NCBI GenBank assembly: GCA_934085875.1
Contig: CAKOHQ010000006.1
Span: 1-39,027, forward strand
Direction: 5' to 3'
Source: an uncultured Bacilli bacterium
Lineage (GTDB): Bacteria > Bacillota_I > Bacilli_A > RF39 > UBA660
DNA: 39,027 bases
The notes under the pieces were generated by a model. It worked only from the letters and a program-made list of their open reading frames with translations. It was not told the origin of the DNA and made no database searches. Of the stretch, positions 26,290 to 33,983 are shown piece after piece. The translations under genes and the position numbers were made by a program. Numbering within the stretch: position 1 is the stretch's first letter; every line of letters starts with the position of its first letter.

Positions 26290-26347
26290 TTAATATATTT
26301 TGTCGAAAGCATTTTAAAAACAATTAATATATAGTATTATAGTTTAT

Positions 26348-26376
26348 AAAATAATTTATTATTTAAAATTATTTTA
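26348..26376 (+). terminator. AT-only hairpin, possible terminator
   Basis: AAAATAATTTA and TAAAATTATTTT form an A-U stem in the 120-bp gap before recD2. It has no GC and is weak. No convincing promoter boxes are seen in this gap. Confidence 0.25.
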
Positions 26377-26409
26377 ATATTTGATAGTATAGTAAGTAGT
26401 GGTGATAAT

Positions 26410-28581
26410 ATGAATTATATAAAAGGAAAATATAAACAATCTATATATAAAAGTGATGTTGGATATAATGTTGGATTATTTAAGATAAGTGAAACTAATG
26501 ATCCAGAAATGGAAGATTTTATAAAAAAAACTATTACTTTTACTGGATATTTTGATACATTAAATACAGATGATGTTTATGTAATGTATGGTAGTTTAGT
26601 ACATCATGATAGATATGGATATCAATATAGTGTTGCATCTTATGAAAAAGTAGTTCCTACTGGAAAAGATGCTATTATTGAATTTTTAACTAGTTCTTTA
26701 ATAAAAGGGTGTGGAGAAAAAACAGCTGAGAAAATAGTTGATATACTAGGAGATAATGCAATAGAAAAAATAAAAGAAGATAAAACATCACTAGACTTAA
26801 TACCTAAATTATCAGACACTAAAAAGACAAGTATATATAATTCAATACTTAAATATTATCAATCTAATGAAACAATAATTAAATTAAAAGAATCTGGTTT
26901 TAGTATAAAAGATAGTATGAAGTTAATTAATATATATGGTAATGGAATACTTAATATAGTAGAAAATAATGTATATAGTTTAATTAGTGATATAGATTTT
27001 AAAACATTAGATAAAATATATTTAGGAATATATAGAGAAACTACTAATTTAAGAATTTTAGCTTGTATTGTTGAAGTAATGAAAAGAATTACATTTAATA
27101 GTGGAGATACATATTCTTATAAAGATGAAATTATAAAAAGTTTATATGATGAATTTAATATTAATATAAATAGTGATGAATATTTTAGTATGTTATCTAA
27201 CGAAAATAAGATAGTTATTATTGATAATAAATATTATTTAAAAGAGTATTATGATGCAGAATGTGATATAGTTAAGAAATTAAATGAAATAAATAATAAT
27301 AAAATAAATATAGAAAAGAATTTAGATAAGTATTTAGAAAAAATAGAGAATGATTTTGAAATAAAATATAATCAAGAACAAAAGAATGCTATTAAAAGTA
27401 TATTTGATAGTAATATAGTAATTATTACTGGTGGACCTGGGACTGGTAAAACAACTATTATAAAAGGAATATTAGAACTATATAAAAGAGTATTTAAATA
27501 TTCTAATGATGGAATGAATATGAGAGTTTCATTAATAGCACCTCCTGGTAGAGCTAGCAAAAGAATGAGTGAGACTACTAAATATGGTGCTAGTACAATA
27601 CATAGATATTTAAAATGGAATAAAGAAACTAACACATTTAGTATGAATGAATTTAATAAAACTAATGAGGAATTAATTATAGTAGATGAAACTAGTATGA
27701 TAGATACAGTACTTTTTGATAGTTTACTTAAAGCTATTAGAAAGAATGTTAAATTAGTTTTAGTAGGTGATGAACATCAATTACCTAGTGTTTCACCTGG
27801 GCTTATATTAAATGATTTAATAAATACAAATAAATTTAAACATATAAAATTAAATAATATTTATAGGCAAAGTAATAATTCTTATATACCTATACTTGCT
27901 AAAGAAATTAAAAATAAAAGTTTAACAGATTATTTAGATAAGAAAGATGATTATAATTTTATAGAATGTAATACTAGAAGTATAAAAGATTTAATAGTTG
28001 ATATTGCTAATAAATCTTTGAAAAAGGGATTAGATGAAAATAGTTTACAGATACTTGCTCCTATGTATAAAGGTGAGATTGGTATAGATAATTTAAATGT
28101 TATACTTCAAAATATATTTAATCCACATAGTAATCATTTAAAAGAGGTTGTAATTGGTACTATAATTTATAGAGTTAATGATAAAGTATTAAATTTAGTA
28201 AATGATGTAGATAAGGGTATATATAATGGAGATATTGGTTTTATATATGATATAGATATTAATAGTAAGAGTGATTTTATTAAAGTTAATTTTGATAATA
28301 ATATAGTTTCTTTTAAAAGAGAAGAATTAATAAGTATAAAACATGCTTATGCTATTACTATACATAAAGCACAGGGTAGTGAATTTGATAATGTTATTAT
28401 GCCTATTAGTAAGACATATAACAAGATGCTATATAATAAATTAATATATACTGGAGTATCTCGTGCTAAAAATAGTTTAGTTATTATAGGCAGTAGTGAA
28501 GCCTTTAATTATTCAGTTAATAATGATTATAGCGAAGTAAGAAAAACTTCTTTAGTTGATATGTTTATGAATAAAAAATAA
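26410..28581 (+). CDS. recD2: RecD2-type ATP-dependent DNA helicase (YrrC-like)
   Basis: This 723-residue SF1B helicase works 5'-3' in DNA repair without RecBC. The N-terminal OB-like and helix-hairpin-helix region (about 1-200) includes GCGEKTAEKIVDILG (about 98-112). The helicase core has Walker A GGPGTGKTT (about 342-350), Walker B VDETSMID (about 425-432), motif III VLVGDEHQLPSV (about 453-464), IYRQS, and the C-terminal AITIHKAQGSEFDNV and YTGVSRAK motifs. Length and architecture fit RecD2. GGTGAT lies before the ATG. Confidence 0.93.
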   Translation: MNYIKGKYKQSIYKSDVGYNVGLFKISETNDPEMEDFIKKTITFTGYFDTLNTDDVYVMYGSLVHHDRYGYQYSVASYEKVVPTGKDAIIEFLTSSLIKGCGEKTAEKIVDILGDNAIEKIKEDKTSLDLIPKLSDTKKTSIYNSILKYYQSNETIIKLKESGFSIKDSMKLINIYGNGILNIVENNVYSLISDIDFKTLDKIYLGIYRETTNLRILACIVEVMKRITFNSGDTYSYKDEIIKSLYDEFNININSDEYFSMLSNENKIVIIDNKYYLKEYYDAECDIVKKLNEINNNKINIEKNLDKYLEKIENDFEIKYNQEQKNAIKSIFDSNIVIITGGPGTGKTTIIKGILELYKRVFKYSNDGMNMRVSLIAPPGRASKRMSETTKYGASTIHRYLKWNKETNTFSMNEFNKTNEELIIVDETSMIDTVLFDSLLKAIRKNVKLVLVGDEHQLPSVSPGLILNDLINTNKFKHIKLNNIYRQSNNSYIPILAKEIKNKSLTDYLDKKDDYNFIECNTRSIKDLIVDIANKSLKKGLDENSLQILAPMYKGEIGIDNLNVILQNIFNPHSNHLKEVVIGTIIYRVNDKVLNLVNDVDKGIYNGDIGFIYDIDINSKSDFIKVNFDNNIVSFKREELISIKHAYAITIHKAQGSEFDNVIMPISKTYNKMLYNKLIYTGVSRAKNSLVIIGSSEAFNYSVNNDYSEVRKTSLVDMFMNKK

Positions 28582-28619
28582 ATAACTAAACATAATACTA
28601 CTAAAGGAGAGATTTATAT

Positions 28620-28751
28620 ATGAAAGCATTTGGAAAAACTATGATTACTATGGGTGTTATGGCTGGTCTTGGTACTGGCGCTTACTTTTATTTAAAAAAT
28701 AATAAAAAAGCTTTAAATCAAATTAAAATGACTTATAATTATGAAAAATAA
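28620..28751 (+). CDS. Small single-helix membrane protein, 43 residues
   Basis: ATG at 28620 with AAAGGAG at 28603-28609. The product MKAFGKTMITMGVMAGLGTG... has one Gly/Met-rich hydrophobic segment (about 7-25) and a basic C-terminal tail. It resembles the small YtxH-like membrane proteins of Bacilli only in general layout. It probably reads through from recD2 and is closed by the terminator at 28753. Confidence 0.55.
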   Translation: MKAFGKTMITMGVMAGLGTGAYFYLKNNKKALNQIKMTYNYEK

Positions 28752-28752
28752 A

Positions 28753-28782
28753 ATATACTAAAGAAAGTTAGTGTATTTTTTT
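28753..28782 (+). terminator. Terminator of recD2 and the small protein gene
   Basis: ATATACTAA (28753-28761), loop AGAAAG, TTAGTGTAT (28768-28776; one wobble pair), then seven T. Confidence 0.8.
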
Positions 28783-28828
28783 ACAATTTTTAAGAAATTA
28801 TATATGTATAAAAATATAGAAAAAAGTG

Positions 28829-28858
28829 TTGACAAAACATAATTTGATATGTTAGTAT
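28829..28858 (+). promoter_or_regulatory. Promoter of the type III antitoxin RNA
   Basis: TTGACA (28829-28834), 18 bp, TAGTAT (28853-28858). The predicted transcription start is near 28865, just before the first repeat. Confidence 0.6.
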
Positions 28859-28884
28859 TTAATTGCATGAGATTACTTGTGCAT

Positions 28885-29025
28885 AAAAAGCGGTGTACCC
28901 AGCCAATAAATGGGAGTTGAAAAAGCGGTGTACCCAGCCAATAAATGGGAGTTGAAAAAGCGGTGTACCCAGCCAATAAATGGGAGTTGAAAAAGCGGTG
29001 TACCCAGCCATTAAATTGGGAGTTG
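28885..29025 (+). repeat. Four tandem 35-36-bp repeats (antitoxin units)
   Basis: Units start at 28885, 28920, 28955 and 28990. The first three are identical, 35 bp each: AAAAAGCGGTGTACCCAGCC, then an AATAAATGGGAGTTG tail. The fourth is 36 bp, with ATTAAATTGGG replacing AATAAATGGG. CCCA and TGGG within each unit can pair. A further AAAAAG starts a fifth, truncated copy. No spacers separate the units. Confidence 0.97.
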
Positions 29026-29032
29026 AAAAAGT

Positions 29033-29067
29033 GATTAGAGATTTAGCTCTAATCTTTTGTTGTTTTT
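29033..29067 (+). terminator. Terminator between antitoxin repeats and toxin gene
   Basis: GATTAGAG (29033-29040), loop ATTTAG, CTCTAATC (29047-29054), then TTTTGTTGTTTTT. Readthrough would supply toxin mRNA. Confidence 0.85.
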
Positions 29068-29104
29068 AGGGAAAAAACAAAAATTTAAAAATGGAGGGTT
29101 TGTA

Positions 29105-29609
29105 ATGATAAAAAATTTAAAATTAGTAAAAGTTGATACTAAATATTGTGATTATTTGAGAAAGTTTGATAAAAGGGTAGCATATAATAAATATTCTAAA
29201 GAATTAAGACCATTTGTTGGAATATTATTTACAATTGATGAGTGTTTGTATTTTGCACCATTATCCAGTCCTAAAAAGAAACATTTAAAAATGAAAAATA
29301 CAATAGATTTTTATAAAATAGATGATGGTAAATTAGGTGCAGTTTAATTTCAATAATATGATACCTGTTAAAGAAGAATATTATGATGTAATTCTTTTAT
29401 ATAAAGATATCTTTGATGATGAAGAACAAAAGTATCAAGAATTATTAAAAGACCAATTTAATTGGTTGAATAAACATTATAATCAAATAAAAAATATTTC
29501 TAAAAAACTATATGATATGTATAATAGTAATAAATTACCTATTTCTATAAAAGAAAGATATTGTAATTTTAAATTGTTAGAAGATAAATGTCTAGAATAT
29601 AATAAATGA
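29105..29609 (+). pseudogene. toxN: ToxN/AbiQ-type endoribonuclease toxin, frame broken by one extra T
   Basis: GGAGGG lies 7 bases before the ATG at 29105. The first frame gives 80 residues: FDKRVAYN, FVGILFTIDE and the active-site loop FAPLSSPKKKH, where ToxN/AbiQ carries its catalytic Ser/Thr, ending DGKLGAV and TAA at 29345-29347. Skipping one T (29345) restores AVNFNNMIPV and continues for 87 more residues to CNFKLLEDKCLEY, matching the ToxN C-terminus. The total would be 167 residues, the usual ToxN size. This is a guanine/adenine-site mRNA endoribonuclease family that acts in phage abortive infection. The break is most simply an inactivating indel, but AGGTG-CA-GTT-TAA resembles a +1 frameshift site. 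Confidence 0.85.
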
Positions 29610-29659
29610 TGTAAAATATACTTTTTTTCTTAATTTAATAACGATATTATAAAAATATA

Positions 29660-29668
29660 TGGTATAAT
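29660..29668 (+). promoter_or_regulatory. Extended -10 promoter of proS
   Basis: TGG-TATAAT, a full extended -10, 23 bases before the ATG. No clear -35 is seen. Confidence 0.55.
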
Positions 29669-29691
29669 TGTTTGTATCAAGGAGAATGTTT

Positions 29692-31119
29692 ATGAAAGAT
29701 AATAAAAATATAACAAGTAGAGATGTAGATTTTGCTAAATGGTATAATGATGTAATTAGAGAAGCTGATTTAGTAGATTATTCTAGTGTTAAAGGTAGTA
29801 TGATTATAAGACCTTATGGTTATGCAATTTGGGAAAATATAGTAAGTATATTAGATAAAAAATTTAAAGAAACTGGACACGTTAATGTACAAATGCCAAT
29901 GTTTATACCTGAATCTTTATTGAATATAGAAAAAGATCATGTAGAAGGTTTTGCTCCAGAGGTTGCATGGGTAACAGAAGGTGGAATAAATAAATTAGAT
30001 GAAAGAATGTGCGTTAGACCTACAAGTGAAGTATTATTTTGCGACCATTATAAAAAAATTATAAAAAGTTATAGGGATTTGCCAGTTTTATATAATCAAT
30101 GGTGTACAATAGTAAGATGGGAAAAAGAAACTAGACCATTTTTAAGAAGTCGTGAAATATTATGGCAAGAAGGTCATACTATGCATGCAACAGAACAAGA
30201 GGCTAGAGAAGAAACAATTCGTATGTTAAAAGTATATGAAGATTTTCAAAAAAATTATTTAGCAATGCCTGTAATAGTTGGTAAAAAAAGTGATAAAGAA
30301 AAATTTGCAGGGGCAGAAGAAACTTATACTATTGAGGCAATGATGTATAATGGAGTGGCTTTACAAAATGGAACTAGCCATTACTTTGGTCAAGGTTTTG
30401 CTAAAGCATTTGATATAAAATTTTTAAACAAAGATAATAAATTAGAAATTCCATACCAAACGAGTTGGGGAGCAACAACTCGTATGATTGGTGGACTAAT
30501 AATGACTCATAGTGATGATTATGGACTTGTTTTGCCTCCAAACATTGCACCTACTAAAGTGTCTATAATTCCTATAAATGAAACAGAAAAAGTTTTGACA
30601 ACAATTAAATATTTTGAAGACGGATTAAGAGCAAATGATATTACTTATATTACTGACAATAGTGATAAATCTGCCGGTTTCAAATTTGCTAACAGTGAAG
30701 TAAAAGGATATCCTATCAGAATAGAAATTGGTCCTAGAGATTTGGAAAATGATTTAGTTACTTTAGTTAGACGTGATACAAGGGAAAAAATTGTAGTAGA
30801 AAAAAGCGATGCAATAGATAAAATAAAAGAATTATTAATCGAAATACAACATAATTTATATAATAGGGCTTTAGAAAGACGTAATAGTATGTTATATAAT
30901 AATGTTCAAACATATGAAGAATTACGTGATATTGCTAAAAATAAGCCAGGTTTTGCATTAGTTAATTGGTGTGGAAATGTAGAATGTGAAAACAAGATAA
31001 AAGATGAATTAGGTTTGAAATCTCGTTGTATTCCAGAAGGTATGTCAGATACTGATGGATGTTGCGTCGTATGTGGTAAGGAAGCAACTACAAAAATATA
31101 TTTCGGTAAGCAATATTAA
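29692..31119 (+). CDS. proS: Prolyl-tRNA synthetase, eukaryote/archaea-like type
   Basis: The start is the ATG at 29692, about 7 bases after AAGGAG; an ATG at 29686 is too close. The 475-residue class II enzyme lacks the bacterial editing insertion between motifs 2 and 3. It shows RPTSEVLFCDHY, the motif 2 segment RWEKETRPFLRSREILWQEGHT and motif 3 near GGLIMTHSDDYGLVLPP. The C-terminal extension has a four-Cys zinc-binding pattern (WCGNVEC ... CCVVCG) and ends in a conserved Tyr (GKQY), all typical of the archaeal/eukaryotic ProRS type. That type is also common in Mollicutes and some Firmicutes. Confidence 0.95.
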   Translation: MKDNKNITSRDVDFAKWYNDVIREADLVDYSSVKGSMIIRPYGYAIWENIVSILDKKFKETGHVNVQMPMFIPESLLNIEKDHVEGFAPEVAWVTEGGINKLDERMCVRPTSEVLFCDHYKKIIKSYRDLPVLYNQWCTIVRWEKETRPFLRSREILWQEGHTMHATEQEAREETIRMLKVYEDFQKNYLAMPVIVGKKSDKEKFAGAEETYTIEAMMYNGVALQNGTSHYFGQGFAKAFDIKFLNKDNKLEIPYQTSWGATTRMIGGLIMTHSDDYGLVLPPNIAPTKVSIIPINETEKVLTTIKYFEDGLRANDITYITDNSDKSAGFKFANSEVKGYPIRIEIGPRDLENDLVTLVRRDTREKIVVEKSDAIDKIKELLIEIQHNLYNRALERRNSMLYNNVQTYEELRDIAKNKPGFALVNWCGNVECENKIKDELGLKSRCIPEGMSDTDGCCVVCGKEATTKIYFGKQY

Positions 31120-31134
31120 GTTAACAAAAAAAGG

Positions 31135-31162
31135 TTGACATAATAAAATTATATAGTATAAT
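31135..31162 (+). promoter_or_regulatory. Promoter of rpsP-khpA
   Basis: TTGACA (31135-31140), 16 bp, TATAAT (31157-31162), followed by AAGGAGG at 31174-31180. Confidence 0.8.
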
Positions 31163-31187
31163 AATATTTAGTTAAGGAGGAACGACA

Positions 31188-31463
31188 ATGGCTGTTAAAT
31201 TAAGACTTAAAAGAATGGGTTCAAAACAAAAACCTTTTTACAGAATAGTTGCAGCTGATTCAAGAAGCCCAAGAGATGGAAGATTCATTGAAACAGTTGG
31301 AACTTATAATCCAATATTAAAAGATAATAATATTACTGTTGATGAAGAAAAAGTATCAAAATGGATAAATAATGGTGCACAACCTACTGATACAGTTAAA
31401 AATTTATTAACTAAGGTTGGAGTATGGTCTAAAATAAAAAATACTAAAAAAGAAGGTAAATAA
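31188..31463 (+). CDS. rpsP: 30S ribosomal protein S16
   Basis: This 91-residue S16 begins AVKLRLKRMGSKQKPFYRIVAADSR, followed by DGRFIETVGTYNP and the C-terminal SKWINNGAQPTDTVKNLL. Length and sequence are standard. It is a primary 16S-binding protein in 30S assembly. It has its own strong promoter and is followed after 2 bases by khpA, the same order as in B. subtilis. The ylqD, rimM and trmD genes that normally follow are missing here. Confidence 0.97.
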   Translation: MAVKLRLKRMGSKQKPFYRIVAADSRSPRDGRFIETVGTYNPILKDNNITVDEEKVSKWINNGAQPTDTVKNLLTKVGVWSKIKNTKKEGK

Positions 31464-31465
31464 TT

Positions 31466-31717
31466 ATGATAGAAGAATTAAAAGAATTTACTGAAAAATT
31501 AGTACAAAGTTTAGTAAGTGAACCAGATATGGTGAAAGTACAAAATTTCGAAGATGAAGATGAGAATCCAATCATAGAAATTATAGTATCAGAAGCTGAT
31601 ATGGGTAAAGTAATTGGAAAAAGTGGTAAAACTGCTAAAGCTTTAAGAACACTTATTCAAGCAACTGCATATAACAAAAATATAAAAAGAGTTAAAATAA
31701 ATATTGATTCATTTTAA
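31466..31717 (+). CDS. khpA: KH-domain RNA-binding protein KhpA
   Basis: This 83-residue protein is a single KH domain. The RNA-contacting loop GKSGK sits in MGKVIGKSGKTAKALRTLIQA (about 49-69), preceded by an acidic strand region. KhpA pairs with KhpB/Jag as an RNA chaperone that affects cell division and envelope genes. It follows rpsP with a 2-base gap. Its last codons form the left half of a terminator stem. Confidence 0.93.
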   Translation: MIEELKEFTEKLVQSLVSEPDMVKVQNFEDEDENPIIEIIVSEADMGKVIGKSGKTAKALRTLIQATAYNKNIKRVKINIDSF

Positions 31718-31725
31718 CTCTTTTT
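31684..31725. terminator. Bidirectional terminator between khpA and the lipoprotein gene
   Basis: A perfect 15-bp stem (31684-31698 with 31711-31725), with A5 on one side and T5 on the other and a loop of 12. It can end transcripts from both directions. It contains the khpA stop. Confidence 0.85.
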
Positions 31726-31727
31726 GT

Positions 31728-32594
31728 TTATTTATAAGCTTCTTCTTTTATCATTTCTATATTGCTTTTCATTAAAGTATTATAATCATCTTTTTTTTCT
31801 CTTTCATCACTAGACAAAATCTTCATAGTATTTAAAACCTTTATTTCTGCGCCACTTTCTTTAACTTCAGTGATAGTATTAGATAAATTATTTTCTTCAT
31901 CTTTTGTAATAAAAATATAACTATTCTTTTTTTCTTTTAATAAATTTTTTGCTTTATTAATAGTATCATTATTCAAGTTTTCATCCTCTTCAAGACTAAC
32001 AACCTCAAAACCATAATTCTCTAAAAATTTAAAATAATTTTTAGAAACAATCAAAGTATTATTTTTTCCATTTTGTCCTATTAATTTTAATGAAGTTTCA
32101 AATTCAGATAACATTTCCTTTAATTTATCATAATTAGCATTAATTTCTTTTTTTAAAATTGTACTATTTATATATTGATTCAAACCATTTTTTATATTTT
32201 GTGCAATCATTAAATAATTAGTTGGATTAAGCCATAATTCTTCTTCACCATATTTAAAAGCTAAACCTTTTGATACATCAATAATTTTTAATCTGCTGTT
32301 TTTATTTACAAAAGAAGCAGCAATTTTCTTTTCGTCAGTCAATCCATTATAGATAAATAAATCTTCTTTTGAATATTTCTTAATTTTTTTGTTTGAAAGA
32401 GTATATTCGTTAACATCAATTCCATCCGGATATATAGATTTAACTTCACTATTATAACCATATAAATAATTTGCAACATACTCAATAGGATAAATCGTAG
32501 TTCGTATAGTAGCTTGATCAAGCTCTTCCGATTTGAAACATCCTGTAAGTAAAAATACGCAAGCAATCAAAATTAATTTTTTAAAATTTTTCAT
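31728..32594 (-). CDS. ZnuA-like substrate-binding lipoprotein lacking metal ligands
   Basis: This 288-residue protein has a lipoprotein signal (MKNFKKLILIACVFLLTGC, acylated Cys19). The fold markers of cluster A-I metal-binding proteins are present: TTIYPIEYVANYLYG, SIYPDGIDVNEY, LWLNPTNY and a long central helix. Family members bind Zn or Mn through three His plus Asp/Glu. Here the usual His positions read DVNEY, ELWLNP and VSKNYF, and the protein contains no histidine at all. No ABC permease or ATPase is adjacent. It is probably a structural or signalling lipoprotein derived from this family, or it binds something else. It follows yidD by 12 bases, with AAAGGA before the ATG. Confidence 0.72.
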   Translation of the reverse strand: MKNFKKLILIACVFLLTGCFKSEELDQATIRTTIYPIEYVANYLYGYNSEVKSIYPDGIDVNEYTLSNKKIKKYSKEDLFIYNGLTDEKKIAASFVNKNSRLKIIDVSKGLAFKYGEEELWLNPTNYLMIAQNIKNGLNQYINSTILKKEINANYDKLKEMLSEFETSLKLIGQNGKNNTLIVSKNYFKFLENYGFEVVSLEEDENLNNDTINKAKNLLKEKKNSYIFITKDEENNLSNTITEVKESGAEIKVLNTMKILSSDEREKKDDYNTLMKSNIEMIKEEAYK

Positions 32595-32606
32595 AATATA
32601 GTCCTT

Positions 32607-32807
32607 TCATAAGTCAATTCCACTTTTTCCAAAGGGATGACATTTTAATATTCTTTTAATTCCTAATAAAGTTCCTTTTACAACTCCATATTTTTTTATT
32701 TTAATTTTTGTATATTCACTACAAGTTGGTACAAATCTACACATTGAGTGACAATGAAGTGGAGTAGATTGATATAACTCTATTATTTTTATCATAATTT
32801 TTTTCAT
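32607..32807 (-). CDS. yidD: Membrane protein insertion efficiency factor YidD
   Basis: This 66-residue YidD has the family motif CRFVPTCSEYTKIKIKKYGVVKG and the end GIKRILKCHPFGKSGID. YidD is a small amphipathic membrane-associated protein that assists YidC-dependent insertion. The usual SP-rich start is slightly altered (STPLHCHSMCRF). The -10 box ends only 6 bases before the ATG and no ribosome-binding site is present, so the mRNA may be leaderless. It heads a two-gene unit with the lipoprotein gene. Confidence 0.92.
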   Translation of the reverse strand: MKKIMIKIIELYQSTPLHCHSMCRFVPTCSEYTKIKIKKYGVVKGTLLGIKRILKCHPFGKSGIDL

Positions 32808-32813
32808 ATTATT

Positions 32814-32842
32814 ATTGTACTATATTTTTCTATTTATGTAAA
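32814..32842 (-). promoter_or_regulatory. Promoter of yidD, predicting a leaderless mRNA
   Basis: On the minus strand TTTACA (complement of 32837-32842), 17 bp, TACAAT (complement of 32814-32819). Initiation about 7 nt downstream falls at or next to the ATG (32807). The -35 box lies inside the end of the upstream gene. Confidence 0.6.
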
Positions 32843-33639
32843 ATCATTTTTTTAGACAATTTATTAGCTATATTATTTAAACTAGTTTTTAATACTTCAT
32901 CACTACTTAAATCTTTTTTTATCAATTTTAATAAATTAATATCATTTTTCAAAGTGTATAAAATATGTTTTCTAAATTCATCCATCTCTTTTTGATCACT
33001 AAAATTTTTATTCTTAAATTTACTTTCTAAAACCTCATATAATTTTAAAAAGCAATTATCTATTTTTTCAATTTTCTTTTTTTCACTTTCACGTAAAATA
33101 ATATTGTTTTCATAATCACAAACTAATGATTTATAATATTCTATACAATCAATATTCATAGCTAGAACTGTATCAATAGAAAATTGATAAAAAATTTTAC
33201 TAAAAAATGGTTCAACATATAAAATATCATAATCTACACTTATTTTATTATAATCTGGAATTTCGTCAATATAAAAGTAATCATATTCATTTGTAATTTT
33301 CATTGGTTCATGAAGTTTTTTTACAAAACCAGAATCTTTTAAATTCTTATAATCATTATTATTTGTAATTGATAATAATTTAGAATTATTTTTAAATTTT
33401 ATTAAACAAGAATTAATATGGTCAAAATAATATAAAAACATTTCTGAATTTTTTTCTTTTTTATATTCTAACCAATCGCATAAATAATCTTTATTTCTTT
33501 TACTACACCAAAGTCCACCAATGGGCTTAGTATAATTAGAATAACACTCAGTAAAGAAAACATCCAACCATAATTCTCTTTTAATTATATCCGTTCCAAA
33601 ATGGAAATATTCAGATTTTAATATGTCTTTGCTATCCAC
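32830..33639 (-). CDS. Unknown protein with a phage/plasmid-type 'GGLW' N-terminal region
   Basis: The GTG start has GAGGGG 8 bases upstream. The product has 269 residues. The N-terminal half (about 10-150: YFHFGTDIIK, KPIGGLWCSKRNKDYLCDWLEY, LLSITNNNDYKNL, IDYDILYVEPFF-like) recalls a family of uncharacterised proteins with the pattern 'kp.GGlWaSp...W.dW'. Those occur in phages and gut bacteria. The C-terminal half (about 165-265) is helical and charged. I cannot assign a function; an ADP-ribosyltransferase-like fold is only a guess. No signal peptide or membrane segment is seen. Confidence 0.5.
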   Translation of the reverse strand: MDSKDILKSEYFHFGTDIIKRELWLDVFFTECYSNYTKPIGGLWCSKRNKDYLCDWLEYKKEKNSEMFLYYFDHINSCLIKFKNNSKLLSITNNNDYKNLKDSGFVKKLHEPMKITNEYDYFYIDEIPDYNKISVDYDILYVEPFFSKIFYQFSIDTVLAMNIDCIEYYKSLVCDYENNIILRESEKKKIEKIDNCFLKLYEVLESKFKNKNFSDQKEMDEFRKHILYTLKNDINLLKLIKKDLSSDEVLKTSLNNIANKLSKKMILHK

Positions 33640-33683
33640 TAAAATACCCCTCTCAAATTAATTTAAATATTTTAATGTTTTAT

Positions 33684-33692
33684 ATTATAGCA
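33684..33692 (-). promoter_or_regulatory. Extended -10 promoter of the GGLW-type gene
   Basis: Minus strand TGC-TATAAT, about 45 bases upstream of the GTG start, with a weak -35. Apart from this promoter, the stretch 33693-33751 shows only AT-rich sequence. Confidence 0.5.
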
Positions 33693-33751
33693 AAAATAGT
33701 TAAAAAATAAAAACAAAATATATAAAAATAGACAAATATTTGATTTAAGTG

Positions 33752-33780
33752 TTGTAATTATAAAAAAAATTTTATATAAT
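33752..33780 (+). promoter_or_regulatory. Promoter of the leuS T-box transcript
   Basis: TTGTAA (33752-33757), 17 bp, TATAAT (33775-33780). Confidence 0.65.
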
Positions 33781-33786
33781 AAAAAA

Positions 33787-33970
33787 AACAAATGAGAAAA
33801 GAGTAGTAATAATTATTATTTATTAAAGAGAGTTAGTGTCTGGTGTAAACTAACATAAATATTATTATGAACTTGCTTTTTGATGTTATAGGATAATTCC
33901 TTTATAGATTTAAGAGATTAAAAAAAGGTGGTACCACGGCAATTTCGTCCTTTAGAGTATCATTTTTTTT
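33787..33970 (+). promoter_or_regulatory. T-box leader (leucine, CTT specifier) controlling leuS
   Basis: The conserved T-box sequence AGGTGGTACCACGG lies at 33926-33939. It is followed by CAATTTCGTCCTTT, which can close the antiterminator/terminator stems (AAAGG with CCTTT, ACG with CGT), and by eight T at 33963-33970. Stem I starts near 33838, and GAA-CTT-GC at 33869-33876 fits the specifier loop, giving Leu codon CTT. Uncharged tRNA-Leu should stabilise the antiterminator and switch on the downstream membrane protein and leuS. Confidence 0.9.
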
Positions 33971-33983
33971 ATGGAGGTTAATT

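Larger units (their letters stand above)
28865..29067 (+). ncRNA. toxI: ToxI/AntiQ-like antitoxin RNA (type III toxin-antitoxin)
   Basis: This transcript is predicted to run from about 28865 through four tandem repeats to a terminator. In type III systems, each repeat unit of such an RNA is excised by the toxin and folds into a pseudoknot that binds and inhibits the ToxN endoribonuclease. Everything expected is present in order: promoter, 35-36-nt repeats, a leaky terminator and a toxN-like gene with its own ribosome-binding site. The repeat length equals that of known ToxI (36) and AntiQ (35) units. I do not recognise the repeat sequence itself. The terminator sets the antitoxin:toxin ratio. 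Confidence 0.85.

Noticed and set aside
28758..28976. Minus-strand open frame across the tandem repeats.
   Set aside because: It owes its length to the repeats having no stop in that frame, there is no ribosome-binding site, and it runs antisense to the antitoxin RNA.
28885..29025. The 35-bp repeats as a CRISPR array.
   Set aside because: The units are directly adjacent without spacers, no cas gene is near, and a ToxN homologue with its own terminator layout follows.
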